Of a DNA stretch of 64,000 bases, positions 38,321 through 46,653 are shown piece after piece. This DNA is from Oxalobacteraceae bacterium (GTDB lineage: Bacteria; Pseudomonadota; Gammaproteobacteria; Burkholderiales; Burkholderiaceae_D): contig JAJTGC010000002.1 of the NCBI GenBank assembly GCA_021298975.1, positions 1 through 64,000 of the forward strand, read 5' to 3'. The notes below the pieces were generated by a model. The model did no database searches, was not told where the DNA came from, and was given only the letters and a program-made list of their open reading frames with translations. The position numbers and the translations under genes were made by a program. How positions within the stretch are numbered: the stretch's first letter is position 1; each line of letters opens with the position of its first letter.

Positions 38321-38883
38321 CCCACCATTGTCCGGAACATGTGAAGTCATGCACCACTGAACACTGATGAGCAGTTTTTCTGACTAGATTGCACAGGATT
38401 TTTGTGAGCATTTAAGTCTTCTAGCTTGCCTATATTTTCTACAGATTGATCATGGACCCCAGCTTTCGCTGGGGTGACGGAATTTAGGACCATCAGCCTG
38501 AAAATCGTCACCCCAGCGAAAGCTGTGGTCCATGGTCGTTAACGGCAAGAGACTGATAAGTTGGAATTCGTGTCAGGGCGGATGTTCCGGACAGCAGTGA
38601 GCTTTCGCTGGGGTGACGGAATTTAGGACCATCAGCCTGAAAATCGTCACCCCAGCGAAAACTGGGGTCCATGGTCGTTAACGGCAAGAGACTGATAAGT
38701 TGGAATTCGTGTCAGGGCGGATGTTCCGGATAGCAGTGAGCTTTCGCTGGGGTGACGGAATTTAGAACCATCAGCCTGAAAATCGTCACCCCAGCGAAAG
38801 CTGGGGTCCATGGTCGTTAACGGCGAGAGACTGACAAGAAAGAAGGAATCCGTTTCAGGGTAGATGTTCCGGACAGTAGTGGG
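38321..38883. mobile_element. MITE-like element (563 bp) inserted in a REP sequence
   Basis: The ends form 20-bp terminal inverted repeats with three mismatches: CCCACCATTGTCCGGAACAT at the left, and CCCACTACTGTCCGGAACAT as the reverse complement of the right. The flanks carry GCAGG on both sides (38316-38320 and 38885-38889), a 5-bp target duplication. Joining the flanks restores the REP core seen intact at 31061-31090. No reading frame in it looks like a transposase, so it would move only with help from elsewhere. The rest of the gap 38228-39070 outside the element shows no gene. Confidence 0.65.
38461..38877. repeat. Three 139-bp tandem units inside the MITE-like element
   Basis: Units begin at 38461, 38600 and 38739, exactly 139 bp apart. 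The first two are almost identical, while the third drifts after 38820 and is a few bases longer. Each starts with AGCTTTCGCTGGGGTGACGG, contains its inverted copy 45 bp on (a hairpin), and ends with a copy of the right terminal repeat (ATGTTCCGGACAG). The array probably grew by unequal exchange or repeated insertion of one element. Confidence 0.8.
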
Positions 38884-39070
38884 TGCAGGCCGGGATCCAG
38901 TGTCGTTGATGGCAGACCCGAAGAATTCGAAAAGTACTTCAGGCCAGCCTTTGTCTGCCACTGGAACAGCGACTGGCGGCCTGATTTCAGCTCGCCAGCT
39001 TGAATTCCCACAGTCTCTTACAATCGCACCTTGCCTGTGTCTGTCGCGGGTGGGTATTTGGAGACCCTGA

Positions 39071-41593
39071 ATGAGTGTTGCTTCTGACGCGTTGACGATC
39101 CTGCGCCATGCGTGGCGCATGACGCGCCGCGACTGGCGGGCCGGCGAGTTACGTTTTTTGCTTGCTGCTCTGGCAGTTGCCGTGGCGGCCTTGTCGGCGG
39201 TGGGGTTCTTTGTTGACCGCATGAATGCCGCACTTGAGCGCGATGCAACCGAGCTGCTGGGGGCCGATTTGCTGGTACGCAGCGATTACCCTGTACGTGA
39301 GGCATGGCGCGCCGAAGCTGCCGTGCGCGGTCTGCTGAGCGCTGATGTCGTGAGCTTTCCCAGCATGGCCACGACCGGCAGCGCTGAAACAGAAGACACC
39401 CGTCTGGTGGCAGTCAAGGCGGTGTCATCCGCTTATCCATTGCGTGGCGATCTTCGTCTGCGCACAAAAAATGCCGAGCTCACCACCAAGGGTGCGCCAC
39501 AGGCAGGTACGGTCTGGGTCGATACGGCGCTTCTTTCGTTGCGCGGGCTTCGTCTGGGTGATGCAATGACACTGGGCGAGCGACGCTTCACGATCGCTGC
39601 TGAAATTCTTCTCGAAAAAGATCGTGGTGCTGGCTTCATGAACTTTGCACCGCGCGTCATGCTGGCGTTGCAAGATCTCGAATCGACCGGTCTGGTGCAA
39701 AACGGATCCCGTATCACTTACCGACTGCAGCTTGCCGGAAATTCGTTGGACGTGACTTCTTTTCAGCGCTGGCTGGAAAATGACATCAAGATCAATGAGG
39801 TGCGCGGCGTACAGATCGAGTCGCTCGAGTCCGGTCGCCCTGAAATGCGAACAACGCTTGAGCGCGCCCGACAATTTTTATCGCTAGTCAGTTTGTTGAC
39901 CGCGATGCTGGCTGCGTTGGCTATTGCCATGGCTTCACGCCGTTTCATGCAGCGGCATCTGGATGCAGTGGCCATGCTGCGTTGCCTGGGTCTGAGGCAA
40001 AGCGACGTCACGAGAATTTATTTGATCGAATTCATCCTGATCGGCACCGTCGGTGGTTTGCTGGGAGCCGCCATTGGTTTTGGTGCGCATTTCCTGCTGC
40101 TGGAATGGCTGGGGTCATTGATGACGACTCGTCTGCCACCGCCGGGCTGGATGCCGCTGGTGCAGGGGGTAGCGACCGGTCTCCTGCTTCTGCTCGGGTT
40201 TGCAATACCGCCGGTACTGCAATTGCGCAATGTGCCGCATAACCGCGTGATTCGTCGCGAGCAGGATCCACCGAAAGCATTTACGGTTTCCGGATATCTG
40301 CTCGCATTGGCTTCGTTCATGGGATTGCTGCTCTGGCAGGCGCGTGATCTGCGGCTGGGACTGCTGACCTCGGGTGGTTTCATTGTCTTGCTGGCCGTCT
40401 CGTTTCTGGCAGGCTGGCTGTTGCTGCGACTACTGCAAAGTGCGCGTGTACCACCGGGATGGCCTGCATGGCGTTTTGCACAGACATCGCTCAAGCGCAG
40501 GCCAGCGGCCACGGTATTGCAAATCGTTGCGCTGTCGCTCGGCCTGATGGCATTGCTGCTGCTGACCGTTGTCAGGCAGGATCTGGTCGCTGCCTGGCGG
40601 CAGTCGTCGCCGCCGGATGCGCCCAATCATTTCATCATCAACATACAACCTGATCAGCAAGAAGCGGTCGCGCAGGAACTCACACAAAACGGCATCGCCG
40701 ATGTCAATCTCGCGCCGATGATACGCGGGCGTCTGTTGCAGGTTGATGGACGCAACATCAGCAGCGCCACCTATACCGAAGAGCGCGCACAGCGACTGAT
40801 CGAGCGGGAATTCAATCTGTCCACGCTGACCGAGCTGCCCGCTCACAACACCATTACCGACGGTCGCTGGTTTGATACGGCGCAGCCCGAAGCATCCGTT
40901 GAGCAGGGTCTGGCAAAAACGCTGGGACTCAAACTGGGTGATTTACTGCGCTTCGATGTCGGCGGACAAAGTGTTGATGTCAAAATCACGAGTCTGCGCA
41001 AGCTGGACTGGGGCTCCATGCGCGTGAATTTCTTCGTGATACTCAATCCGGCAGCTGCACAAAATCTGCCAGCGACCTACATCACCGCGTTTCATCTGCC
41101 CGCCACACAGCAGACATTGGTCAATCAACTGGTACGTCACTATCCCAACTTGACGATTGTCGATGTCGGTAGCATGGTCGTTCAGGTACAGCAAGTGATT
41201 GATCAGGTGATCGCTGCCGTTGAATTTCTGTTTCTGTTCACACTGGTCTCCGGTGTCATGGTACTCGCCGCCGCCATGCTGATTTCACAAAATGAACGTG
41301 CGCATGAAGCCGGATTGCTGCGGGCGCTGGGTGCCACGCGACGTGAATTGTCACGTGCGCAGTGGGTCGAGTGCCTGCTGGTCGGGACCGCCGCCGGGCT
41401 GCTGGCCGCCAGCGGCGCATCGCTGGTCGGGTGGGTGTTGGCGCATCAGGTCTTCGAATTTGAGTGGCAGTTCAGTCCGCTGGTATGGGTTATCGGTATC
41501 GCCGCCGGTGTCGTCTGTGCCTTTTCGGGTGGATGGTTCGGCCTGCGTAACGTTCTCTCGAGGCCGCCCATAGAGACCTTGCGAGAAGCATGA
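39071..41593 (+). CDS. FtsX-type ABC permease (YbbP-like)
   Basis: The product has 840 residues. A first membrane helix (LRFLLAALAVAVAALSAVGFFV) is followed by a large periplasmic loop (residues about 50-255), a block of helices (from LLTAMLAALAIAMASRRFM), a second periplasmic region (about 510-710), and a C-terminal block starting at AAVEFLFLFTLVSGVMVLAA. Two FtsX-type permease domains match YbbP-like proteins, which work with a YbbA-type ATPase, often in lipoprotein or lipid handling. No ATPase gene is adjacent; upstream is the MITE-like element and downstream the polysaccharide genes. Confidence 0.85.
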   Translation: MSVASDALTILRHAWRMTRRDWRAGELRFLLAALAVAVAALSAVGFFVDRMNAALERDATELLGADLLVRSDYPVREAWRAEAAVRGLLSADVVSFPSMATTGSAETEDTRLVAVKAVSSAYPLRGDLRLRTKNAELTTKGAPQAGTVWVDTALLSLRGLRLGDAMTLGERRFTIAAEILLEKDRGAGFMNFAPRVMLALQDLESTGLVQNGSRITYRLQLAGNSLDVTSFQRWLENDIKINEVRGVQIESLESGRPEMRTTLERARQFLSLVSLLTAMLAALAIAMASRRFMQRHLDAVAMLRCLGLRQSDVTRIYLIEFILIGTVGGLLGAAIGFGAHFLLLEWLGSLMTTRLPPPGWMPLVQGVATGLLLLLGFAIPPVLQLRNVPHNRVIRREQDPPKAFTVSGYLLALASFMGLLLWQARDLRLGLLTSGGFIVLLAVSFLAGWLLLRLLQSARVPPGWPAWRFAQTSLKRRPAATVLQIVALSLGLMALLLLTVVRQDLVAAWRQSSPPDAPNHFIINIQPDQQEAVAQELTQNGIADVNLAPMIRGRLLQVDGRNISSATYTEERAQRLIEREFNLSTLTELPAHNTITDGRWFDTAQPEASVEQGLAKTLGLKLGDLLRFDVGGQSVDVKITSLRKLDWGSMRVNFFVILNPAAAQNLPATYITAFHLPATQQTLVNQLVRHYPNLTIVDVGSMVVQVQQVIDQVIAAVEFLFLFTLVSGVMVLAAAMLISQNERAHEAGLLRALGATRRELSRAQWVECLLVGTAAGLLAASGASLVGWVLAHQVFEFEWQFSPLVWVIGIAAGVVCAFSGGWFGLRNVLSRPPIETLREA

Positions 41594-41680
41594 GGGGTAT
41601 CAAGAGCGCCTCCTGACGATCCCCCTACAGTCATCCCCAGAGCTCGGTATGCCGATGTGTTTCAGGGGAGGTAGTTCATC

Positions 41681-42823
41681 ATGCGCAGCAGGGGGTTGGC
41701 AGTGGGAGTGGTGGTTTGGCTGTCTGCTTGTACAGCGATGGCACCGGGTATCCAGTTTGGCAAAGCGCAGCCAGCCTCCACGGAGGCAGACGCGGCCGAT
41801 GCCGATGCCGTCGTATCACCAGCCGAGATTCTTGCCATCACACCGCGTCTGGTAAGACAGGAAAAAGCGCTGCGCGATCAGCAGATCGCCGAAGACATCA
41901 CTGCACTTTTACAGCCGGCACAGATCTACCGGATCGAAGCGGGCGATGTCTTGCATATCGTCGTTTGGGATCATCCTGAATTATCTGCCTCCATGCTGCC
42001 CGCTGGTGTGCCCGGTGCCGTCGGCGTGGCCGGTGTGGCGGTCAGTCCCATGCAGCCCCAATCCGGTTTTGAAATCGATCAGCAGGGCATGCTCGACTTT
42101 CCCTACGCCGGTAAGCTCAAGGTCGCAGGACTGACGGCCGTTGAGGCACATGAACAGCTGATCCGTCGCCTGTCGCACTATCTCAAACATCCCAAAGTCA
42201 CACTGCGCGTACTCACCTATCGCAGCAAGCGCGTTTATGTGGATGGCGAAGTCAAACAACCTGGCGTGCAAGCCATCAATGATTTGCCGATGACGCTCAC
42301 CGAGGCGATCAATCGTGCCGGTGGCGTGACACCGATGGCCGATCAGAGCCGCATCATGGTCAGCCGCGAAGGCAAGACCTACCAGATCAATATGCCGCAA
42401 TTGGTTCAGCGCGGCGTCAATCCTTCCGCCATCATGCTCGCCAGCGGTGATGTCGTGCGCGTACTCTCGCGTGATGAAACCAAAATTTTCATCTCGGGCG
42501 AAGTGACATCGCCACGCGCACTGCCGATGCGCAATGGTCGTCTCACACTCAATGAGGCACTGGGCGAAGCGGGTGGCATCAATCCCGTAACCGGGGATGC
42601 GCGTCAGGTCTATGTGGTGCGTCGTAACAGTCAATCTTCCGTGGTGTATCAGCTCGATGCCAATGCACCGGGCGCGCTGGCCATGGCCGAGGGTTTTGAG
42701 CTCAATCCGCGTGATGTCGTGTACGTCGCTGCCACGCCGCTGACCAACTGGAACCGCACCATCAGCGCGATGATTCCCGGTGCGCTGCCCACTGCGGTGA
42801 TCGCAACCACACCGGGACGCTGA
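41681..42823 (+). CDS. Polysaccharide export outer-membrane lipoprotein (Wza family)
   Basis: The product has 380 residues. The ribosome site GGGGAGGTAGTTCATC precedes the ATG. A lipoprotein signal MRSRGLAVGVVVWLSACTA has the lipobox LSAC. The Poly_export domain starts at YRIEAGDVLHIVVWDHPELSASML, and SLBB-type domains follow (VYVDGEVKQPGVQAINDLPM, IFISGEVTSPRALPMRN). Wza-type proteins form the octameric outer-membrane channel for capsule or slime polymers. It is the first gene of the rightward half of the locus, with phosphatase and kinase genes directly after. Confidence 0.93.
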   Translation: MRSRGLAVGVVVWLSACTAMAPGIQFGKAQPASTEADAADADAVVSPAEILAITPRLVRQEKALRDQQIAEDITALLQPAQIYRIEAGDVLHIVVWDHPELSASMLPAGVPGAVGVAGVAVSPMQPQSGFEIDQQGMLDFPYAGKLKVAGLTAVEAHEQLIRRLSHYLKHPKVTLRVLTYRSKRVYVDGEVKQPGVQAINDLPMTLTEAINRAGGVTPMADQSRIMVSREGKTYQINMPQLVQRGVNPSAIMLASGDVVRVLSRDETKIFISGEVTSPRALPMRNGRLTLNEALGEAGGINPVTGDARQVYVVRRNSQSSVVYQLDANAPGALAMAEGFELNPRDVVYVAATPLTNWNRTISAMIPGALPTAVIATTPGR

Positions 42824-42824
42824 G

Positions 42825-43277
42825 GTGATTCGCAATATTCTCCTGCTTTGTACCGGCAATATCTGCCGCAGTCCGATGGCAGAGGGACTCTTGCGTGATC
42901 TGCTGCCGATGCACGATATTTTTTCTGCCGGTCTGTGTGCGCTCGAGGGCACGCCTGCCGACCGGCTTGCGCTTGAACTGATGTGGCAGTCCGGCATCGA
43001 TATCAGCGAGCATCGATCTCGCAATCTGGCGAGCTGGATGATGCGGGAAGCTGATCTGGTATTCACCATGGACAGCGCTCAGACACAGTTTGTGATCCGT
43101 CGTTTTCCAGTAGCCGGCAACAAGGTTGAACGTCTTGGCGAGCCCTGCGGACTGGATATTCCCGATCCTTATCAGCATGGCTTGGCCGCTTTCTGTCACG
43201 CACTGCGACTGATCGAGCGCGCCGTGCAGTGTCGATTGCCTGCCTTGAATCGCCGCACAAACTGCTCAGTCCATTGA
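42825..43277 (+). CDS. Low-molecular-weight protein-tyrosine phosphatase (Wzb type)
   Basis: The product has 150 residues. A GTG start at 42825 lies one base after the stop of the export gene, so translation is probably coupled. The N-terminal P-loop LLCTGNICRSPMAEGLL carries the nucleophile Cys9, and the general acid aspartate is in DIPDPYQHG. It removes phosphate from the tyrosine-rich tail of the kinase encoded next, which drives chain-length control. The order export protein, phosphatase, kinase is the canonical wza-wzb-wzc order. Confidence 0.92.
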   Translation: MIRNILLLCTGNICRSPMAEGLLRDLLPMHDIFSAGLCALEGTPADRLALELMWQSGIDISEHRSRNLASWMMREADLVFTMDSAQTQFVIRRFPVAGNKVERLGEPCGLDIPDPYQHGLAAFCHALRLIERAVQCRLPALNRRTNCSVH

Positions 43278-43291
43278 TTCCCGGGAGCCCG

Positions 43292-45577
43292 ATGAACCCC
43301 TTGTCCCCCCACCTGATCACGTCATCCGAGCCACCCTTGATTCTGGCCGAGGACAAAGAGGCTGATCTGATGACCTATGTGCAGATGATCATTGATCAGC
43401 GCTGGCTGATTTTGTTCATCACAATGATCATCTCTCTGGCCGGCGCGCTCTATGCAATGCTGGCCCGACCTGTCTATGAAGCCAGTCTGATGGTGCATGT
43501 CGAAGAAAAAGGTCAGCGCGAACCAAAAAATATTCTGGGTGAAGCGGGCTCCATTATCGATTACAAGACTGCGGCAGCAGCAGAAGTCGAATTGCTGCGC
43601 TCCCGCAGGGTGATTGCTCATGCGATCGATAATCTTCGCTTGTATATTGACGCCAGGCCGATCCGGTTCCCGGTCATTGGCGGCTGGTTGGCACAGCATG
43701 ACCTTCCGCTTCAAGACTGGCTGCCTGCGCTGCAAAGTTCGGCTGGTTATGCCTGGGGAAATGAGCGCATCAAGGTCGGCGAATTCACGGTGCCTGTCTT
43801 GTTGGAAAATCGCAGTTTCATTGTGCAGGCAGCTGATGGGGGTCGCTATCACGTGACCGAGAAGGAAAGTGGTATTGCCTTCAGTGGAAAAACCAACGAG
43901 ACAGCCCGTGTCAACACGCGCTTTGGCCCCATCGTGTTGCGTATCGATGCATTAAGCGGCAGGCCAGGTGTACGTTTTGATCTGACACGCAGTTCCCGTA
44001 TCGCCGCGATCGAGTCAGTACAACGCGCACTGGATGTCAGTGAAATCGGCAAGCAGTCCGGCATTCTGCAGGCAACGCTCAAAGGCAGCAGCGCTGATTC
44101 GGTGTACCAGCTGCTCAATGAAATAGGGCGCGAATACATGGCCCAAAACAGCGCCCGTCGTACCGAAGAAGCCGACAAGTCACTTGCCTATCTCAATCAG
44201 CGTTTACCCGAACTCAAGCAACAACTGGAACAGGCCGAGGCACGCTACAACCAGTTCCGCAATACGCACGGCACAGTCGATCTCGGTGAAGAAGGGCGCA
44301 TCACACTGCAACGCTCGGCCGCTGCCCGTACCCGTCGAATCGAATTGGAGCAAAAGCGCACCGAGCTGCTGTCACGCTACACGGCCAATCATCCCGCTGT
44401 CATGAGTATCGATGAGCAGCTGGACAACATAAACGCAGAGCTCAGGCAAACGGCCATCCAGTTGAAAAATCTACCCGTGCTCGAGCAGGAAATGGTGCGG
44501 CTCTCGCGTGATGTGAAAGTCAATAGCGAACTTTATGCGGCGCTGGTGTCATCGGCTCAGCAGTTGCAGCTGACGACCGTCGGTCGGACCAGCAATGTGC
44601 GTCTGGTCGACGCGCCGGAAAAACCGGAGCAGCCCGTTACGCCCAACCGGCCACGTATTATTGCGATCGCTATCTTCGCAGGTCTGTTCCTGGGTGTCGT
44701 GGTCGCATTCCTGCGGCGCTCACTCCAAACCGCTTTTGAAGACCCAGTGCAGCTCGAGCGAGCCTCTGGTGTGCCTGTGTACGCCAGTATTCCGCATAGC
44801 CGTGCCCAGGAGAGTCTCGCCGAGCGCACTGACGAGTCAGCAAATTTGCCTCTGCTCTCGCGTATTTCAAGTATGGATATTGCTGTCGAGAGTTTGCGCA
44901 ACTTTCGTACCGCGCTACAGTTTTGCCTGAATCACGCACCCAACCGCATCGTGCTGATCACTGGGCCGACAGAAGGTATGGGCAAGTCTTTCGTCTCCGT
45001 GAACCTCGCGGCCATCATGGCAGCAAGCGGGCGTCGGGTACTGTTGATTGACGGTGATTTGCGCGATGGGCATTTGCATCGCTACTTTCATGGGGGTCGG
45101 CAGGGCGGTCTGTCGGATCTGCTGTCGGGTACACCGAGTGATGTCGTACTGCGGCGAGACGTGCTCGAGCATCTTGATTTCATCGCCACCGGCAATCTTC
45201 CGCCGAATCCTTCCGAAATGCTGCTGCGTCCGACGATGGCAAGTCTGCTGTCGCAGATGGCACCGCACTATGACCTTATTCTGATTGATGCTGCTCCCTT
45301 GCTTGCTGTGGCGGATAGTCTGATACTCGGCGCGCATGCAGGTGCCATCTTTCTTGCCACGCGCGCTGGCGTGACCACGCCAGCCGAGGTCAGCGAATCC
45401 CTCAAGCGACTCGCGCGCGCGGGCTTGTCAGCCAAGGGTTTGCTGTTCAATGACATGCCGGTACCCTCAGGTCGCTACGGCTACGGCAGTGGTTACAGCT
45501 ACGGGAAATATCGGCAGCTCGGCTACTCGGGTGCGGTATCACGCCATCCGAAGACCGATGTGAGCGCGTCACAATAA
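43292..45577 (+). CDS. Polysaccharide co-polymerase / tyrosine autokinase (Wzc type)
   Basis: The product has 761 residues; the ATG at 43292 has CGGGAG upstream. A short cytosolic start leads to membrane helix 1 (WLILFITMIISLAGALYAML), a Wzz-type periplasmic domain with coiled coil (LNQRLPELKQQLEQAEARYN), helix 2 near PRIIAIAIFAGLFLGVVVAF, and the BY-kinase domain: Walker A GPTEGMGKSF, Walker A' VLLIDGDLRDG, Walker B DLILIDAAPLL. The tail has clustered tyrosines (YGYGSGYSYGKYRQLGY), the autophosphorylation sites. It controls polymerisation and export together with the Wza-type channel. Confidence 0.94.
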   Translation: MNPLSPHLITSSEPPLILAEDKEADLMTYVQMIIDQRWLILFITMIISLAGALYAMLARPVYEASLMVHVEEKGQREPKNILGEAGSIIDYKTAAAAEVELLRSRRVIAHAIDNLRLYIDARPIRFPVIGGWLAQHDLPLQDWLPALQSSAGYAWGNERIKVGEFTVPVLLENRSFIVQAADGGRYHVTEKESGIAFSGKTNETARVNTRFGPIVLRIDALSGRPGVRFDLTRSSRIAAIESVQRALDVSEIGKQSGILQATLKGSSADSVYQLLNEIGREYMAQNSARRTEEADKSLAYLNQRLPELKQQLEQAEARYNQFRNTHGTVDLGEEGRITLQRSAAARTRRIELEQKRTELLSRYTANHPAVMSIDEQLDNINAELRQTAIQLKNLPVLEQEMVRLSRDVKVNSELYAALVSSAQQLQLTTVGRTSNVRLVDAPEKPEQPVTPNRPRIIAIAIFAGLFLGVVVAFLRRSLQTAFEDPVQLERASGVPVYASIPHSRAQESLAERTDESANLPLLSRISSMDIAVESLRNFRTALQFCLNHAPNRIVLITGPTEGMGKSFVSVNLAAIMAASGRRVLLIDGDLRDGHLHRYFHGGRQGGLSDLLSGTPSDVVLRRDVLEHLDFIATGNLPPNPSEMLLRPTMASLLSQMAPHYDLILIDAAPLLAVADSLILGAHAGAIFLATRAGVTTPAEVSESLKRLARAGLSAKGLLFNDMPVPSGRYGYGSGYSYGKYRQLGYSGAVSRHPKTDVSASQ

Positions 45578-45609
45578 TCCTGACCTTGATATCGCTGATT
45601 CAAATCACC

Positions 45610-46641
45610 ATGCCGACTGCCGCGTTGTTCCAAAATACGCTGACCGAGACATCTGGTCTTGCTGCCGAATTCCACCGATGGCCCTTGCCCGGCTACATTT
45701 GGCCGGCGCTGCATGGTCTGTATCAGAGTATTTTTTGCAGCGAACCACATTTGCGCCACCATGACAGCTTGCGTCCTGATATTCAGGCCTGGGTCGCGCG
45801 CAGCAATGGCGGCATTACCGGTCTGATTTTATTTCAAGTCAGAGGCAGGGTGGCACGTGTCATCAACGAAATGCATGCGCTTGATGCGGCACAGTTGAAT
45901 CAATTCGCTCAAGCCTTGTTTCGCGAATACACGCCAGTGGATACGATTTGCCTGCATGCCCTTCGCATTGAGGGCGACGGCCTGAGCTTGCCTTTGCTGC
46001 AAACTGAATTTTCGGAAGACTATGTGTTGTCCCTGCCAGACTCTGCTGAGGCCTGGAAGGCCAGCCTGTCATCACAGACGCGTGAAAAAATACGCTATCA
46101 CTACCGGCGTAGCTGTCGCAGGCAACCGGATCTGAGTTTTCGCCAAATTCAAGGATCCGACATGAGCGATGCCCAGTTTGATCGCCTCCTTCAACTCAGT
46201 CAGGCGCGCATGGCGCACAAAGGTCGATCATTCAATATGGGCGCCCGAGAAGCGCACTGCCTGCGCGCGATGATTCGTGAATGCGGTCAGCTCTCGGTCA
46301 TTGAGATCCAGGGAGAGATTTGTGCAGGCCTGCTGTGCACCCGACTGGAAAAATCAATCTTCATGCATGTGATTGCGCACGACCCTCGACATGATGACCT
46401 GCGGCTGGGATTCTTGTGTTGTGCGCTGACGATTGAAGCCGCCATTGCCAGTCGTGCAGAGCGTTTTCATTTTCTTTGGGGATTTTACGACTACAAGACC
46501 CGTCTCGGCGGGCAGAGGCAAAGCTTGTATCGGGCACTCGTGTTCAGGTCCTGGTGGCATGGCCTCTCGCATCCCTTGCTGCTGGGAGCTCAGCTGGTAC
46601 AGCGAGCACGGCGCAAGATCAGACAGTGGCGACATCATTAA
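45610..46641 (+). CDS. FemAB/CelD-type acyltransferase of the polysaccharide locus
   Basis: The product has 343 residues from the ATG at 45610; a TTG at 45586 is an alternative and neither has a clear ribosome site. GNAT-fold features of the FemAB/BcsL branch are LSSQTREKIRYHYRRSCRRQ, LSQARMAHKGRSFNMG, EIQGEICAGLLCTRLEKSIFMHVIAHDPRHD, and FHFLWGFYDYKTRLGG. It shares landmarks with the protein at 17657-18784. Location between the kinase and the GMC oxidoreductase suggests that it modifies a sugar or carrier-bound intermediate with an acyl group. Confidence 0.75.
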   Translation: MPTAALFQNTLTETSGLAAEFHRWPLPGYIWPALHGLYQSIFCSEPHLRHHDSLRPDIQAWVARSNGGITGLILFQVRGRVARVINEMHALDAAQLNQFAQALFREYTPVDTICLHALRIEGDGLSLPLLQTEFSEDYVLSLPDSAEAWKASLSSQTREKIRYHYRRSCRRQPDLSFRQIQGSDMSDAQFDRLLQLSQARMAHKGRSFNMGAREAHCLRAMIRECGQLSVIEIQGEICAGLLCTRLEKSIFMHVIAHDPRHDDLRLGFLCCALTIEAAIASRAERFHFLWGFYDYKTRLGGQRQSLYRALVFRSWWHGLSHPLLLGAQLVQRARRKIRQWRHH

Positions 46642-46653
46642 ACGGGAGAATGC

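Noticed and set aside
38461-38877. Possible CRISPR-like or array structure
   Set aside because: The units are directly adjacent 139-bp copies without unique spacers and carry hairpins and terminal-repeat copies. They are tandem duplications within a mobile element, and no cas genes are near.
38321-38883. Complete insertion sequence
   Set aside because: No frame of transposase length or with a DDE pattern exists between the terminal repeats, so it can only be a non-autonomous element.
43229-43291. Earlier start of the tyrosine autokinase inside the phosphatase gene
   Set aside because: The ATG at 43292 has a good ribosome site and does not overlap the phosphatase. The extra 21 residues have no family support.
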